Positions 1 to 5,370 are shown, numbered from the stretch's first letter. The stretch is 8,619 bases of DNA from Firmicutes bacterium UBA7709 (GCA_002482405.1 DLFX01000141.1:1-8619), one strand, 5' to 3'. A program made the numbers and translations. The notes: generated by a model from the letters alone, not told the origin.

Positions 1-681
1 CTGTGCCGACAGGCAAGTATCCACAAGGTACCCATTTTCCAGATCATATTCCTTCAGCCCACGGTAATAAAACAGCTTATGCTCATGGTCGATGATAAAA
101 GGAAGGATGTCATGCTTGAGGCATTCTTTAAACATGACGATGCGACCCACCCTGCCATTGCCATCCTGAAAAGGATGAATGCTCTCAAACCGATAATGAA
201 AATCCACGATATCCTCTACCGTGATCTCCTTTTTACTCTGATAATCGTCAAGCAGCTTTTTAATCTGGCCGCTGACCTTGGATGGAGCCGTTGTTTTGCT
301 GTCGCCGACCATATTGGGCTTTGACTTGTAATCCCCGACTCGGAACCATTCCTTACGTTCATCGGAGGTGTTTCGTTTCAGCAGTCGGTGAAACTCCTTG
401 ATAAGATCCTCCGTCAGTTCCTCGTCTGCGTGGAGTAGCATGAAATCAAAGCAGGAAAAGTGATTGACCGTTTCAATGATATCGTCCACATCGGCCGTTT
501 CCTCCGCTTCCACGTTGAGAGTATTCGTTTCATAAATATATCGGGTTTGATCTTCAGAAAGACGGCTGCCTTCGATCCTGTTTGAGTTAAACGCGAGCTT
601 GATCTGCGTCTGATGATACAGACTGCCCTTAAGCCGCATTTCTTTTTCCTCCAGCAGACGTTCCAGTAAGCGCTGCTTCAC
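1..681 (-). CDS. Fic-domain protein, class II (predicted AMP transferase), 3' end cut by window edge
   Basis: The first 227 codons are present and the gene runs off the left edge. Residues 169-177 read HPFQDGNGR, an exact match to the Fic active-site motif HPFx(D/E)GNGR. The His is the catalytic base, the acidic residue binds the metal, and the GNGR loop holds the nucleotide phosphates. Residues 33-38 read SNRIEG and fit the inhibitory motif (S/T)xxxE(G/N); Glu37 is expected to block productive ATP binding. An inhibitory helix on the N-terminal side of the Fic core in the same chain defines class II. Known family members add AMP to protein hydroxyl groups; the target here is unknown. The start is GTG at 681, because an in-frame TGA lies 18 bases upstream and AAAGGGGGT sits at ribosome-binding distance. 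The gene has its own promoter and no visible functional link to the pilus genes. Confidence 0.9.
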   Translation of the reverse strand, partial: MKQRLLERLLEEKEMRLKGSLYHQTQIKLAFNSNRIEGSRLSEDQTRYIYETNTLNVEAEETADVDDIIETVNHFSCFDFMLLHADEELTEDLIKEFHRLLKRNTSDERKEWFRVGDYKSKPNMVGDSKTTAPSKVSGQIKKLLDDYQSKKEITVEDIVDFHYRFESIHPFQDGNGRVGRIVMFKECLKHDILPFIIDHEHKLFYYRGLKEYDLENGYLVDTCLSAQ

Positions 682-710
682 GGGCCTTACCCCCTTTCAC
701 ATAATGATTT

Positions 711-738
711 ATTATATCACATTTTTTCCCGATTTCAT
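711..738 (-). promoter_or_regulatory. Predicted sigma-A-type promoter of the Fic gene
   Basis: On the minus strand a perfect -10 box TATAAT (711-716) is preceded, with a 16-base spacer, by ATGAAA (733-738), which matches the -35 consensus TTGACA at four of six positions. The box lies about 30 bases upstream of the GTG start of the Fic gene, in an AT-rich stretch just after the end of the previous gene. The spacing, position and perfect -10 box support an independent promoter. The weak -35 box keeps this a prediction. Confidence 0.6.
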
Positions 739-793
739 TCTATTTTTGGACATCCTTTTATAACGATAACGAACGGGTCACCCTCAATTCTCT
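739..793. other. Short intergenic gap with no recognisable terminator
   Basis: This is the remainder of the 112-base gap between the stop of the EF-hand protein gene and the Fic gene. It was searched by eye for a GC-rich stem followed by a T run on the minus strand, and none was found. The pilus-unit transcript may therefore read through into the Fic gene, or end by a Rho-dependent or distant mechanism. The only notable local pattern is a quasi-palindrome GGGTCACCC, which is too tight to form a hairpin loop. Confidence 0.5.
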
Positions 794-1663
794 TTAATAT
801 GCCTTTTTTACCCGGTAATATAAATCCCTGTTATCAATCAGAATCGTCGTTTCAAAGGTTTCAAGCACTGTGTCTCTGTCATCCATAGCGTCAACAGTGA
901 AGGTAAGCGCTTTGGGGATATAATTGCCCCACTTGTTCAACATGTCCTTATTCCAGAGCTCTCCCCGGTAAATCGCTCCGCTCGTCGTGACGGCGCTTGC
1001 CGTTATTGTTGTCGAATAACTGCTGTCTTTAATTGATACCCGTACCGCGGAGACTTCCTCGGTTGTCTGAATATCGATCATAAATTTTTCTCCGGACCAA
1101 AAGACACCATAGGTTCTCACCATGGAATCCAGCCCGGCTACAATTTTACTTTCATTATATTTCTGCCGGTTTTCCTCCCACTTTTCAGTATGCCAGATGA
1201 ACTGATCTTCGTCTGAAACTGCAAAGTATGTCGGAACAAATTCAGAGTTCGGAATCAGAACCCATCCTTCCCTTCCGTTGCTATAATCAGCTATAATGAT
1301 TTCCCCTGCTCCGGTTCCTTCAGGTCCGGCCGGTGTATATAAGGTTCTCATGGCCAGCTTATACTTCACGCCTTTTTCATATTCATCCGAACTGCCCAAA
1401 TCAACCGTGATTGTCGTATGGGTTGTAAGGAAGCGCTTTACCTTTTCTTCCTTGACCGTAAAGACACCGTCCTTGTCCTCATCCTGAAATACAGCAAAAT
1501 CAATCCCCACATAAATCAGTTCCCCCGTATCATCCAACCCGGAAACCGAAAGCACAGTATTTGAGGGAAGACCCCGGAATGGTTCTCCATCATCGGCAGA
1601 AGCGGATAAAAACGCTGAATTGACTAAAATCAGCAGTACAAATAAGCTTATTATTTTTTTCAA
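794..1663 (-). CDS. Secreted protein of unknown function with an EF-hand-like calcium-binding loop
   Basis: The product has 289 residues. A Sec signal peptide is clear: a KK n-region, a hydrophobic core at about residues 5-19, and an ASA cleavage motif ending at Ala23. Residues 61-72, DEDKDGVFTVKE, fit the 12-residue EF-hand loop DxDxDGxhxxxE at every key position: Asp1, Asp3, Asp5, Gly6, a hydrophobic residue at 8 and Glu12. This suggests calcium binding outside the cell. The rest looks like a beta-rich extracellular protein with no family I recognise. It has no LPXTG motif, C-terminal anchor or later membrane helix. The start is TTG at 1663, seven bases after AAAGGAG. It begins 29 bases after the preceding gene and is probably last in the pilus transcript. 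A role as pilus-associated cargo or surface protein is inference from position only. Confidence 0.8.
   Translation of the reverse strand: MKKIISLFVLLILVNSAFLSASADDGEPFRGLPSNTVLSVSGLDDTGELIYVGIDFAVFQDEDKDGVFTVKEEKVKRFLTTHTTITVDLGSSDEYEKGVKYKLAMRTLYTPAGPEGTGAGEIIIADYSNGREGWVLIPNSEFVPTYFAVSDEDQFIWHTEKWEENRQKYNESKIVAGLDSMVRTYGVFWSGEKFMIDIQTTEEVSAVRVSIKDSSYSTTITASAVTTSGAIYRGELWNKDMLNKWGNYIPKALTFTVDAMDDRDTVLETFETTILIDNRDLYYRVKKAY
1448..1483 (-). other. EF-hand-type calcium loop (codons 61-72 of the secreted protein)
   Basis: These twelve codons encode DEDKDGVFTVKE. Acidic residues fall at positions 1, 3, 5 and 12, with Gly at 6 and Phe at 8, the full EF-hand or dockerin-style loop pattern. Only one loop is seen, with no obvious second loop in the protein, which is common in secreted bacterial proteins with isolated calcium loops. 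Confidence 0.65.
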
Positions 1664-1692
1664 TTTTCCGCTCCTTTGTCTTAGGTTTTATA

Positions 1693-2688
1693 TTAATTGA
1701 ATACTACTGTTACATTGCTGCTGTCAGGCTCATTCACTACGTTGAATATAAATAATCTGCCATTTATGATGAATGACTGATATCCCAGGGTGTTTAGCGT
1801 TCCCGTTACCCGTATTACCCCGTCTCCATTCACGTTATCTATAATCTGCACGCCCGACTGATTTACAGAACCCATTCCATCATATCTGTTGATCGTTATA
1901 TCAAATGACTTACCTTTGATTACATTGATGGCCATAACCTGTCCGGCATAGTTGCTCTGAGATGCTTGGGATTGCTGCCCTCCACTAGACGCTTGCTGAG
2001 CAGGCCGAGCTAATATCGATTGAGTACTTATTGGAGTCAGTCCCGACATGCCGAAATCGACTGGAGGAGTGTCTTCTGTAGATAGTAATACCGCTCTCTC
2101 CAGATCGGGAGCATCACTAAGCTTTTCTACTCCGGAAGCCGAAAAATATCCCGGATATACAAAGGAATAATACTTATAATGTGTTACCCTGGAAGATCCT
2201 GACCCGGTCACTTCATTGATATATCCATCAGTAGTATCTGTCCTGAAATTTAAAGTATCTCCATAATACTCGTAACTCCTTGTTGAAGAACCTGAGCCTG
2301 TAGTATAACTAGCCGCACTTGGTTTCGCTGCGCCTATCTTTGTAAAATCAAATGGCTCTCCCGCATTCATGTAGCGCAACCCAAAGACATGTACGGCAGG
2401 ATAGCCAACTGTTACATTGGAAGTTGTGGTTGGCCCCTCTGTATAGTAAGTTCCGCTTGGCACCATGGATGTCGTAGTAATCGTCTTATCTAAATACGAC
2501 ATTCCTGTGTAAGCATCAAACCGATACCATCCGGATTTCGGTGCAGTATCTCCGGATGTAAAAGTCTGTCCAATGTATGAACTGGCTGGAGCCGCATACA
2601 CTTCTTTGATACTGGCTGCAGTTCCGGCAAAATAGGAACTGACTGTTAAAAAGGCAATGAGAAGAATTGAAAAGATTTTATTTTTCAT
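1693..2688 (-). CDS. Secreted Ser/Thr/Tyr-rich protein sharing a C-terminal module with its neighbour
   Basis: The product has 331 residues from ATG 2688, chosen because AAAGGAG lies just upstream; a TTG 12 codons earlier sits at the previous gene's stop and has no such site. Residues 1-33 form a Sec signal peptide with a likely cut in VYAAP. Residues 35-225 are rich in Ser, Thr, Tyr and Gly and hold two copies of a TGSGSS motif followed by a YxYY cluster (from about 130 and 161). Residues 228-250 are a Gln/Ser-rich linker. Residues 251-331 form a compact beta-rich module that aligns without gaps to the end of the upstream gene's product and finishes EPDSSNVTVVFN. It has no cysteines, no LPXTG motif and no C-terminal membrane helix. 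I do not recognise the N-terminal region. A role as an extracellular subunit or substrate of the adjacent Tad machinery is inference from context. Confidence 0.8.
   Translation of the reverse strand: MKNKIFSILLIAFLTVSSYFAGTAASIKEVYAAPASSYIGQTFTSGDTAPKSGWYRFDAYTGMSYLDKTITTTSMVPSGTYYTEGPTTTSNVTVGYPAVHVFGLRYMNAGEPFDFTKIGAAKPSAASYTTGSGSSTRSYEYYGDTLNFRTDTTDGYINEVTGSGSSRVTHYKYYSFVYPGYFSASGVEKLSDAPDLERAVLLSTEDTPPVDFGMSGLTPISTQSILARPAQQASSGGQQSQASQSNYAGQVMAINVIKGKSFDITINRYDGMGSVNQSGVQIIDNVNGDGVIRVTGTLNTLGYQSFIINGRLFIFNVVNEPDSSNVTVVFN
1696..1938 (-). repeat. Shared C-terminal module, copy 1 (81 codons)
   Basis: This copy encodes residues 251-331. By hand it aligns without a gap to residues 366-446 of the next gene upstream, with 36 of 81 residues identical. 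The last 19 residues are the most conserved (15 of 19). At the DNA level the two copies share an identical 14-base word, ACATTGCTGCTGTC, at 1712-1725 and 2740-2753. The pattern of alternating hydrophobic residues and Asn/Asp/Gly turns suggests a small Ig-like beta fold. Confidence 0.85.
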
Positions 2689-2720
2689 GATACAATCTCC
2701 TTTCCTTGAGCGAGAGATCT

Positions 2721-4061
2721 TCAATTAAAGGTTACTATCACATTGCTGCTGTCCGGTTCTGTGACTACTTTGAATATAAAAGGATTCCCCTGAACCGTCA
2801 GCACACGCGTTCCCGGCGTATTAAAAAGCGCTCTGATATGAATGATCCGATCATTATTGCTTTCGTTGATAATCGTTACGCCATCCACTGACGCAGAAAC
2901 CATGTCGTCATAAGCGGGAATGTAGTCATCGTACGGTCTTCCCGCTATACAGATTATCTTAGGCACTTCGATCTGTTGCAGCTTGTCAAAGGTCTGTTCC
3001 GCCCCTACGTTTACAAGGGTTACAGTCCCAATAGGATAAATCAGCAGCGGATTTTTTACATCGCCCGGCAAAGTTCCCAGCGTCCCTTCAAAGGTATAAA
3101 TGCCCGGTAGGGTCTGATCAAACGTTTCACACTTCCATGTAACAGGAATCTCAAACAGCCCCTGGGTGCAGTTTGCCTTTATTACGGTCGGTAATTTTGC
3201 GCGAACCTGTTCATAGGTGGTCCCATACTTTACGGATAATGATATTGGCTGAAAAGCTACGATATCATTTTTATATTCGCTCCTTAAAGTCAAAACACAG
3301 TACCAGGCTCCCGTATACGCGCCATTCGCCATATTGAAAGTGCTGACCTTTGAAGTGTCTATATATAATCCTGTGCCATTGCTTCCGTTTTCTCCTGATC
3401 CCGGCGGAATTCCCGCATGTCCTCCTGCACCTCCTGAGCCGGGGCTTGCTAAGCAGGTGCCTCCGGCAGAATAGCCGCCCGTCCCGCCTCTTCCGCCAGC
3501 CGCACTTGCCCCGGAGCTTACCTGGTCACCATCTCCGCCTCCGCCTGAGCCGCCTTGCACACTGAGAAGAAAATCATTGTTATTTAGAACCGTAACTCCG
3601 TTTCCCCCATCGCCGCCATTTCCTCCAATGGCCGTATAGCTTCCTTTTCTTTTGCGCCCGCCTTCTGCGCCGGCTCCTCCGGCATTCTGCTGAATCGTTA
3701 GAATATCTCCGACATTCAGGTTTAAGGTGAATCTTACGCTCTGGCCCGTTCCGCCTCTTCCTCCGTCTCCGGTAGGTGCGTTTCCGTTTGATCCGGCTGT
3801 CGCGCTGGCGAGTATTTCATAAGTCCCTTTCACCTGTATTGTGCAGGTATTGCCCGCACCGATCGACGTATCAACGCCAACAACCGTCGGTCCGTTTATA
3901 TTCGCGGCATAGGATACAGCAGGAGAAAAAAATTGGCCTGCATAAAATGATCCCGCAATCAGAACGGCAACCAGAGATGCACTGATTGCTTTCCTGATAG
4001 AATTAGGTGTGCACCCCTCTCCCCTGCTATTTTTAATCATATTCGTGATTTTATTTCCCAT
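2721..4061 (-). CDS. Secreted glycine-rich protein with a Big_4-like Ig domain; candidate adhesin or tip protein
   Basis: The product has 446 residues from ATG 4061, seven bases after AGGAG; an ATG 11 codons earlier lacks a binding site and overlaps the preceding gene. The N-terminus is an extended signal peptide: a roughly 24-residue polar n-region, a hydrophobic core at about 25-43, and a likely cut in SYAAN near residue 53. Residues 54-130 are beta-rich and lead into a glycine-rich region (about 92-230) full of GGxGG-type runs. This layout resembles secreted glycine-rich domains and phage polyglycine-II adhesins. Residues about 273-346 resemble a bacterial Ig-like domain of the Big_4 type (PF07532), with PVTW and GIYTFEGTL landmarks. 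Residues 366-446 are the module shared with the downstream gene. Six cysteines remain in the predicted mature chain, so disulfides are possible. Surface adhesion is an inference from the architecture. Confidence 0.8.
   Translation of the reverse strand: MGNKITNMIKNSRGEGCTPNSIRKAISASLVAVLIAGSFYAGQFFSPAVSYAANINGPTVVGVDTSIGAGNTCTIQVKGTYEILASATAGSNGNAPTGDGGRGGTGQSVRFTLNLNVGDILTIQQNAGGAGAEGGRKRKGSYTAIGGNGGDGGNGVTVLNNNDFLLSVQGGSGGGGDGDQVSSGASAAGGRGGTGGYSAGGTCLASPGSGGAGGHAGIPPGSGENGSNGTGLYIDTSKVSTFNMANGAYTGAWYCVLTLRSEYKNDIVAFQPISLSVKYGTTYEQVRAKLPTVIKANCTQGLFEIPVTWKCETFDQTLPGIYTFEGTLGTLPGDVKNPLLIYPIGTVTLVNVGAEQTFDKLQQIEVPKIICIAGRPYDDYIPAYDDMVSASVDGVTIINESNNDRIIHIRALFNTPGTRVLTVQGNPFIFKVVTEPDSSNVIVTFN
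2724..2966 (-). repeat. Shared C-terminal module, copy 2 (81 codons)
   Basis: This copy encodes residues 366-446 of the glycine-rich protein. It is the partner of the module at 1696-1938, with 36 of 81 identical residues in a gapless alignment. Both end two codon triplets after a V-x-V motif, with Phe-Asn as the final residues. It contains one Cys (in IICIAG), which the other copy lacks. Confidence 0.85.
3372..3788 (-). repeat. Glycine-rich low-complexity region (codons about 92-230)
   Basis: About 139 codons encode many Gly-Gly-x and Gly-x-Gly runs with scattered Asn, Ser and Ala. Short nonrepetitive beta-strand stretches interrupt it, such as FTLNLNVGDILTI and NNNDFLLSVQG. The plus strand shows the matching CCTCC and CCGCC bias. 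Regions of this kind can pack as polyglycine-II helices in adhesins. The G-rich coding strand is also a place where recombination or slippage could change length. Confidence 0.75.
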
Positions 4062-4080
4062 TGTAAATCTCCTAATTGCT

Positions 4081-4560
4081 TTATTTCTTTTCATTCACGG
4101 TGTACATTGAGCTTCTCATGATTGTCTTACTCTCTATCCCGTCTAACCTGTAAAAATCCGATTCGTAGCTCACCGTGACGATAACTGCAGGCCTGTCTAT
4201 TACGCTTTCATATCCAGCCTCATCTACAAAGGTATAGGGATAGGAAAATGCGGTCTCGCTTTTCAGTTTGCCGTTCTCATAAGTCCTGTGTCTACCAGAA
4301 TCGTCAAGCAGGTGCATCTGATAGCTGCATTTTTCGTCCAACATCCCTTTCACTGCTTCCACCGCATCGTTGTCTTTCAAAAAAAGCTCTCCGTCCCCGT
4401 AGGCTTCCTCATCAAAATACAGGATTGCGGCAGCGGCACACTTGTCAGCCTCATTTTTCAATGCCTGCTCTGTCAGCTCATAGCGGGCGTAATCGGCATG
4501 AAACGTGAGTGACATGACATTGATCAATATAATCGCAACTCCGACAAGCAATATTTTCAT
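4081..4560 (-). CDS. TadE/TadF-like minor pseudopilin
   Basis: The product has 159 residues with one N-terminal hydrophobic helix (about 3-19) and a soluble extracytoplasmic domain. This is the layout of TadE/TadF minor pseudopilins, which assemble with the major Flp pilin. Residues 20-48 are helical and rich in Ala, Glu and Lys, then the chain becomes mixed alpha/beta with Tyr-rich strands near the C-terminus. Two cysteines (41 and 78) could form a disulfide. The ATG start overlaps the stop of the preceding gene as ATGA, with AGAGG eight bases upstream, so translation is probably coupled. No typical Gly- or Ala-ending prepilin leader precedes the helix. The TadE/F assignment rests on topology, size and position rather than a strong motif. 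Confidence 0.7.
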   Translation of the reverse strand: MKILLVGVAIILINVMSLTFHADYARYELTEQALKNEADKCAAAAILYFDEEAYGDGELFLKDNDAVEAVKGMLDEKCSYQMHLLDDSGRHRTYENGKLKSETAFSYPYTFVDEAGYESVIDRPAVIVTVSYESDFYRLDGIESKTIMRSSMYTVNEKK

Positions 4561-4970
4561 GGCCTTAACCTCTCGCTCGCTATATTGTTTTCAATCACAT
4601 AGACGCCTCTGTTCTCCGCATCGCTTATCCCAAAGAAGCGGTTCCCCGCCATTACACTTGTGATCGGCACTTCTATCCTGTAATGGATCCTTTCATTTTC
4701 ATTGTAGCTGTTCACTCGGTATTTCGGCACCTCATCCGCGTCGATCAGGATTTCCGACTCCTGCGTTCCAGCCCTTGATGCAAGCTGTTGTCTCAGCCTG
4801 CTGATATTTGCCTCCGTGAAGCACCCGTCTTGCCTGGCCTGCTCCGCCGCTGTATAGACATCGCTTGCAATGTCCATCTTCATCTGCGCGTTTTTCTCCT
4901 GAAGGGTAAACTGTACGATGAAAATAAGGAGCAAAGGAAGTATGGCGGCCAATACGATCACCTGTTTCAT
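4557..4970 (-). CDS. TadE-like minor pseudopilin
   Basis: The product has 137 residues with a hydrophobic helix at about residues 4-20, then an extracytoplasmic domain. The helix-rich part (about 24-68) includes the segment ISRLRQQLASRAG, and is followed by beta strands such as RIHYRIEVPITSVM. The first six residues, MKQVIV, and most of the underlying DNA match the starts of the two small pilins upstream, which suggests a shared origin or a swapped N-terminal helix. One cysteine lies at position 50. AAGGGAG precedes the ATG by seven bases, and a strong hairpin (4988-5017) ends only three bases before that site. It overlaps the next gene by four bases. Family membership is inferred from topology and from its place after tadABC and the pilins. 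Confidence 0.7.
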   Translation of the reverse strand: MKQVIVLAAILPLLLIFIVQFTLQEKNAQMKMDIASDVYTAAEQARQDGCFTEANISRLRQQLASRAGTQESEILIDADEVPKYRVNSYNENERIHYRIEVPITSVMAGNRFFGISDAENRGVYVIENNIASERLRP

Positions 4971-4987
4971 TGTTTTTCTCCCTTATG

Positions 4988-5017
4988 ATAAAGCCGGAGA
5001 AGCTTCCCCGGCTTTAT
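4988..5017 (-). promoter_or_regulatory. Strong intergenic RNA hairpin downstream of the pilin pair
   Basis: A 10-base-pair stem (ATAAAGCCGG with CCGGCTTTAT) encloses a 10-base middle segment that can extend the stem after one A-C mismatch. On the minus-strand transcript it follows the second pilin's stop by 11 bases and ends three bases before the ribosome binding site of the TadE-like gene. No U run follows, so full Rho-independent termination is unlikely. Partial attenuation, or protection of the pilin message from 3' decay, fits better. Confidence 0.65.
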
Positions 5018-5028
5018 ATATCCTTTCC

Positions 5029-5172
5029 TTACGGGTATGTCTGCTGCTGCTCGATTTCACTTCTCCACAAGCCTCCCACAGAGCTCTTGATGGAATTGTC
5101 ATCTCCCGCGACGTAGGAATAAATAGCAAGGCCGAGCATCAGCATTGCGATCATTACGATTACCTGTTTCAT
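5029..5172 (-). CDS. Very small Flp-type pilin (second of a tandem pair), 47 residues
   Basis: The protein runs from MKQVIVMIAMLMLGLA to a short polar tail ending EQQQTYP. Residues 4-21 form one hydrophobic helix, and the rest is a hydrophilic tail of about 26 residues, the size and layout of Flp/Fap-type pilins. It starts one base after the stop of the first pilin (TAGGATG) and has no strong binding site of its own, so it is probably translated by coupling. Its first 16 residues match the first pilin at 15 positions, and the DNA at 41 of 48 bases. The Gly-x4-Glu processing signature of Flp pilins is not seen, and only three residues precede the helix. A hairpin follows the stop. Because of its size it could be missed by standard gene calling. 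Confidence 0.75.
   Translation of the reverse strand: MKQVIVMIAMLMLGLAIYSYVAGDDNSIKSSVGGLWRSEIEQQQTYP
5125..5172 (-). repeat. Pilin N-terminal repeat, copy 2
   Basis: These are the first 16 codons of the second small pilin. They match 41 of 48 bases of 5273-5320. Most differences are silent third-position changes, so the protein sequence of the helix has been kept while the DNA drifted. A shorter version (ATGAAACAGG and following codons) begins the TadE-like gene at 4970. Confidence 0.8.
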
Positions 5173-5173
5173 C

Positions 5174-5320
5174 CTATCTTACGGATGGAACCGTAATCTC
5201 TTCGATCTGGTCCATGGATGAATCCACAATAGTGCCCGCGCTTTTCGCAAACTCGCCGACCAGACCCGCAAGGGCAAGCCCGAGCATTACCATAGCGATC
5301 ATTACAATAACCTGTTTCAT
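5174..5320 (-). CDS. Very small Flp-type pilin (first of a tandem pair), 48 residues
   Basis: The protein begins MKQVIVMIAMVMLGLALAGL and ends in a polar, acidic tail (IEEITVPSVR). A single hydrophobic helix covers residues 4-22. Size, topology and position directly after tadC-like and before TadE-like genes make it the likely major pilin or one of two co-polymerising pilins. The start is ATG 5320 with a perfect AAGGAGG nine bases upstream, the strongest binding site in the window, consistent with high expression of a structural subunit. As in its neighbour, there is no recognisable prepilin peptidase leader; a Glu occurs only at position 23. It is followed after one base by the second pilin, and a hairpin lies between the tadC-like stop and this binding site. 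Confidence 0.78.
   Translation of the reverse strand: MKQVIVMIAMVMLGLALAGLVGEFAKSAGTIVDSSMDQIEEITVPSVR
5273..5320 (-). repeat. Pilin N-terminal repeat, copy 1
   Basis: These are the first 16 codons of the first small pilin, 41 of 48 bases identical to 5125-5172. The encoded helix differs only by Val for Leu at residue 11. Beyond codon 16 the two genes show no clear similarity, so the duplicated unit that is still visible is the membrane/assembly helix. Confidence 0.8.
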
Positions 5321-5329
5321 AACTTTTTT

Positions 5330-5336
5330 CCTCCTT
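5330..5336 (-). promoter_or_regulatory. Strong ribosome binding site of the first pilin
   Basis: AAGGAGG, complementary to the 16S rRNA 3' end, lies nine bases before ATG 5320. It fixes the start of the first small pilin gene and is stronger than the sites of the motor genes upstream. Confidence 0.85.
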
Positions 5337-5351
5337 GAAAATGTTCTTTTT

Positions 5352-5370
5352 TCATCCCGAACCGGGATGA
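5352..5370 (-). promoter_or_regulatory. RNA hairpin between the tadC-like gene and the pilins
   Basis: TCATCCCG pairs with CGGGATGA across a three-base loop, giving an eight-base-pair stem. On the minus-strand transcript it starts directly after the tadC-like TAA and ends 15 bases before the pilin ribosome binding site. It is followed by A-rich sequence rather than U, so it is not a standard terminator. A role at the 5' end of a processed pilin message is possible. Confidence 0.6.

Noticed and set aside
79..324. Plus-strand open frame of 81 codons
   Set aside because: It lies opposite the Fic active-site region, which has an exact HPFQDGNGR motif on the minus strand. No ribosome binding site or family resemblance supports it.
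2689..2724. Upstream TTG start giving 12 extra residues to the Ser/Thr/Tyr-rich protein
   Set aside because: The TTG overlaps the previous gene's stop, has no binding site, and would put charged residues ahead of a normal signal peptide. ATG 2688 with AAAGGAG is clearly better.
3350..3565. Plus-strand open frame rich in Leu, Arg and Ser opposite the glycine-rich region
   Set aside because: Its composition is the direct mirror of Gly codons on the minus strand (CCTCC/CCGCC read as Leu, Arg, Pro, Ser). It is a shadow of the glycine-rich gene.
3372..3788. G-quadruplex or CRISPR-like repeat in the glycine-rich stretch
   Set aside because: The G runs are mostly pairs dictated by Gly codons, with irregular spacing and no repeated unit separated by spacers. 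Coding for a glycine-rich protein explains the pattern.
4062..4094. Upstream ATG start for the glycine-rich protein
   Set aside because: It has no ribosome binding site and overlaps the minor pseudopilin gene, while ATG 4061 has AGGAG seven bases upstream.
4988..5017. Hairpin as a Rho-independent terminator after the pilins
   Set aside because: On the minus-strand transcript the stem is followed by CATAAGGGAG, not a U run, and genes of the same unit continue directly downstream. Attenuation or message stabilisation fits better.
5352..5370. Hairpin as a terminator after the tadC-like gene
   Set aside because: The sequence after the stem on the transcript is A-rich (GAAAAAAG, extending into the pilin leader), so it lacks the needed U tract.
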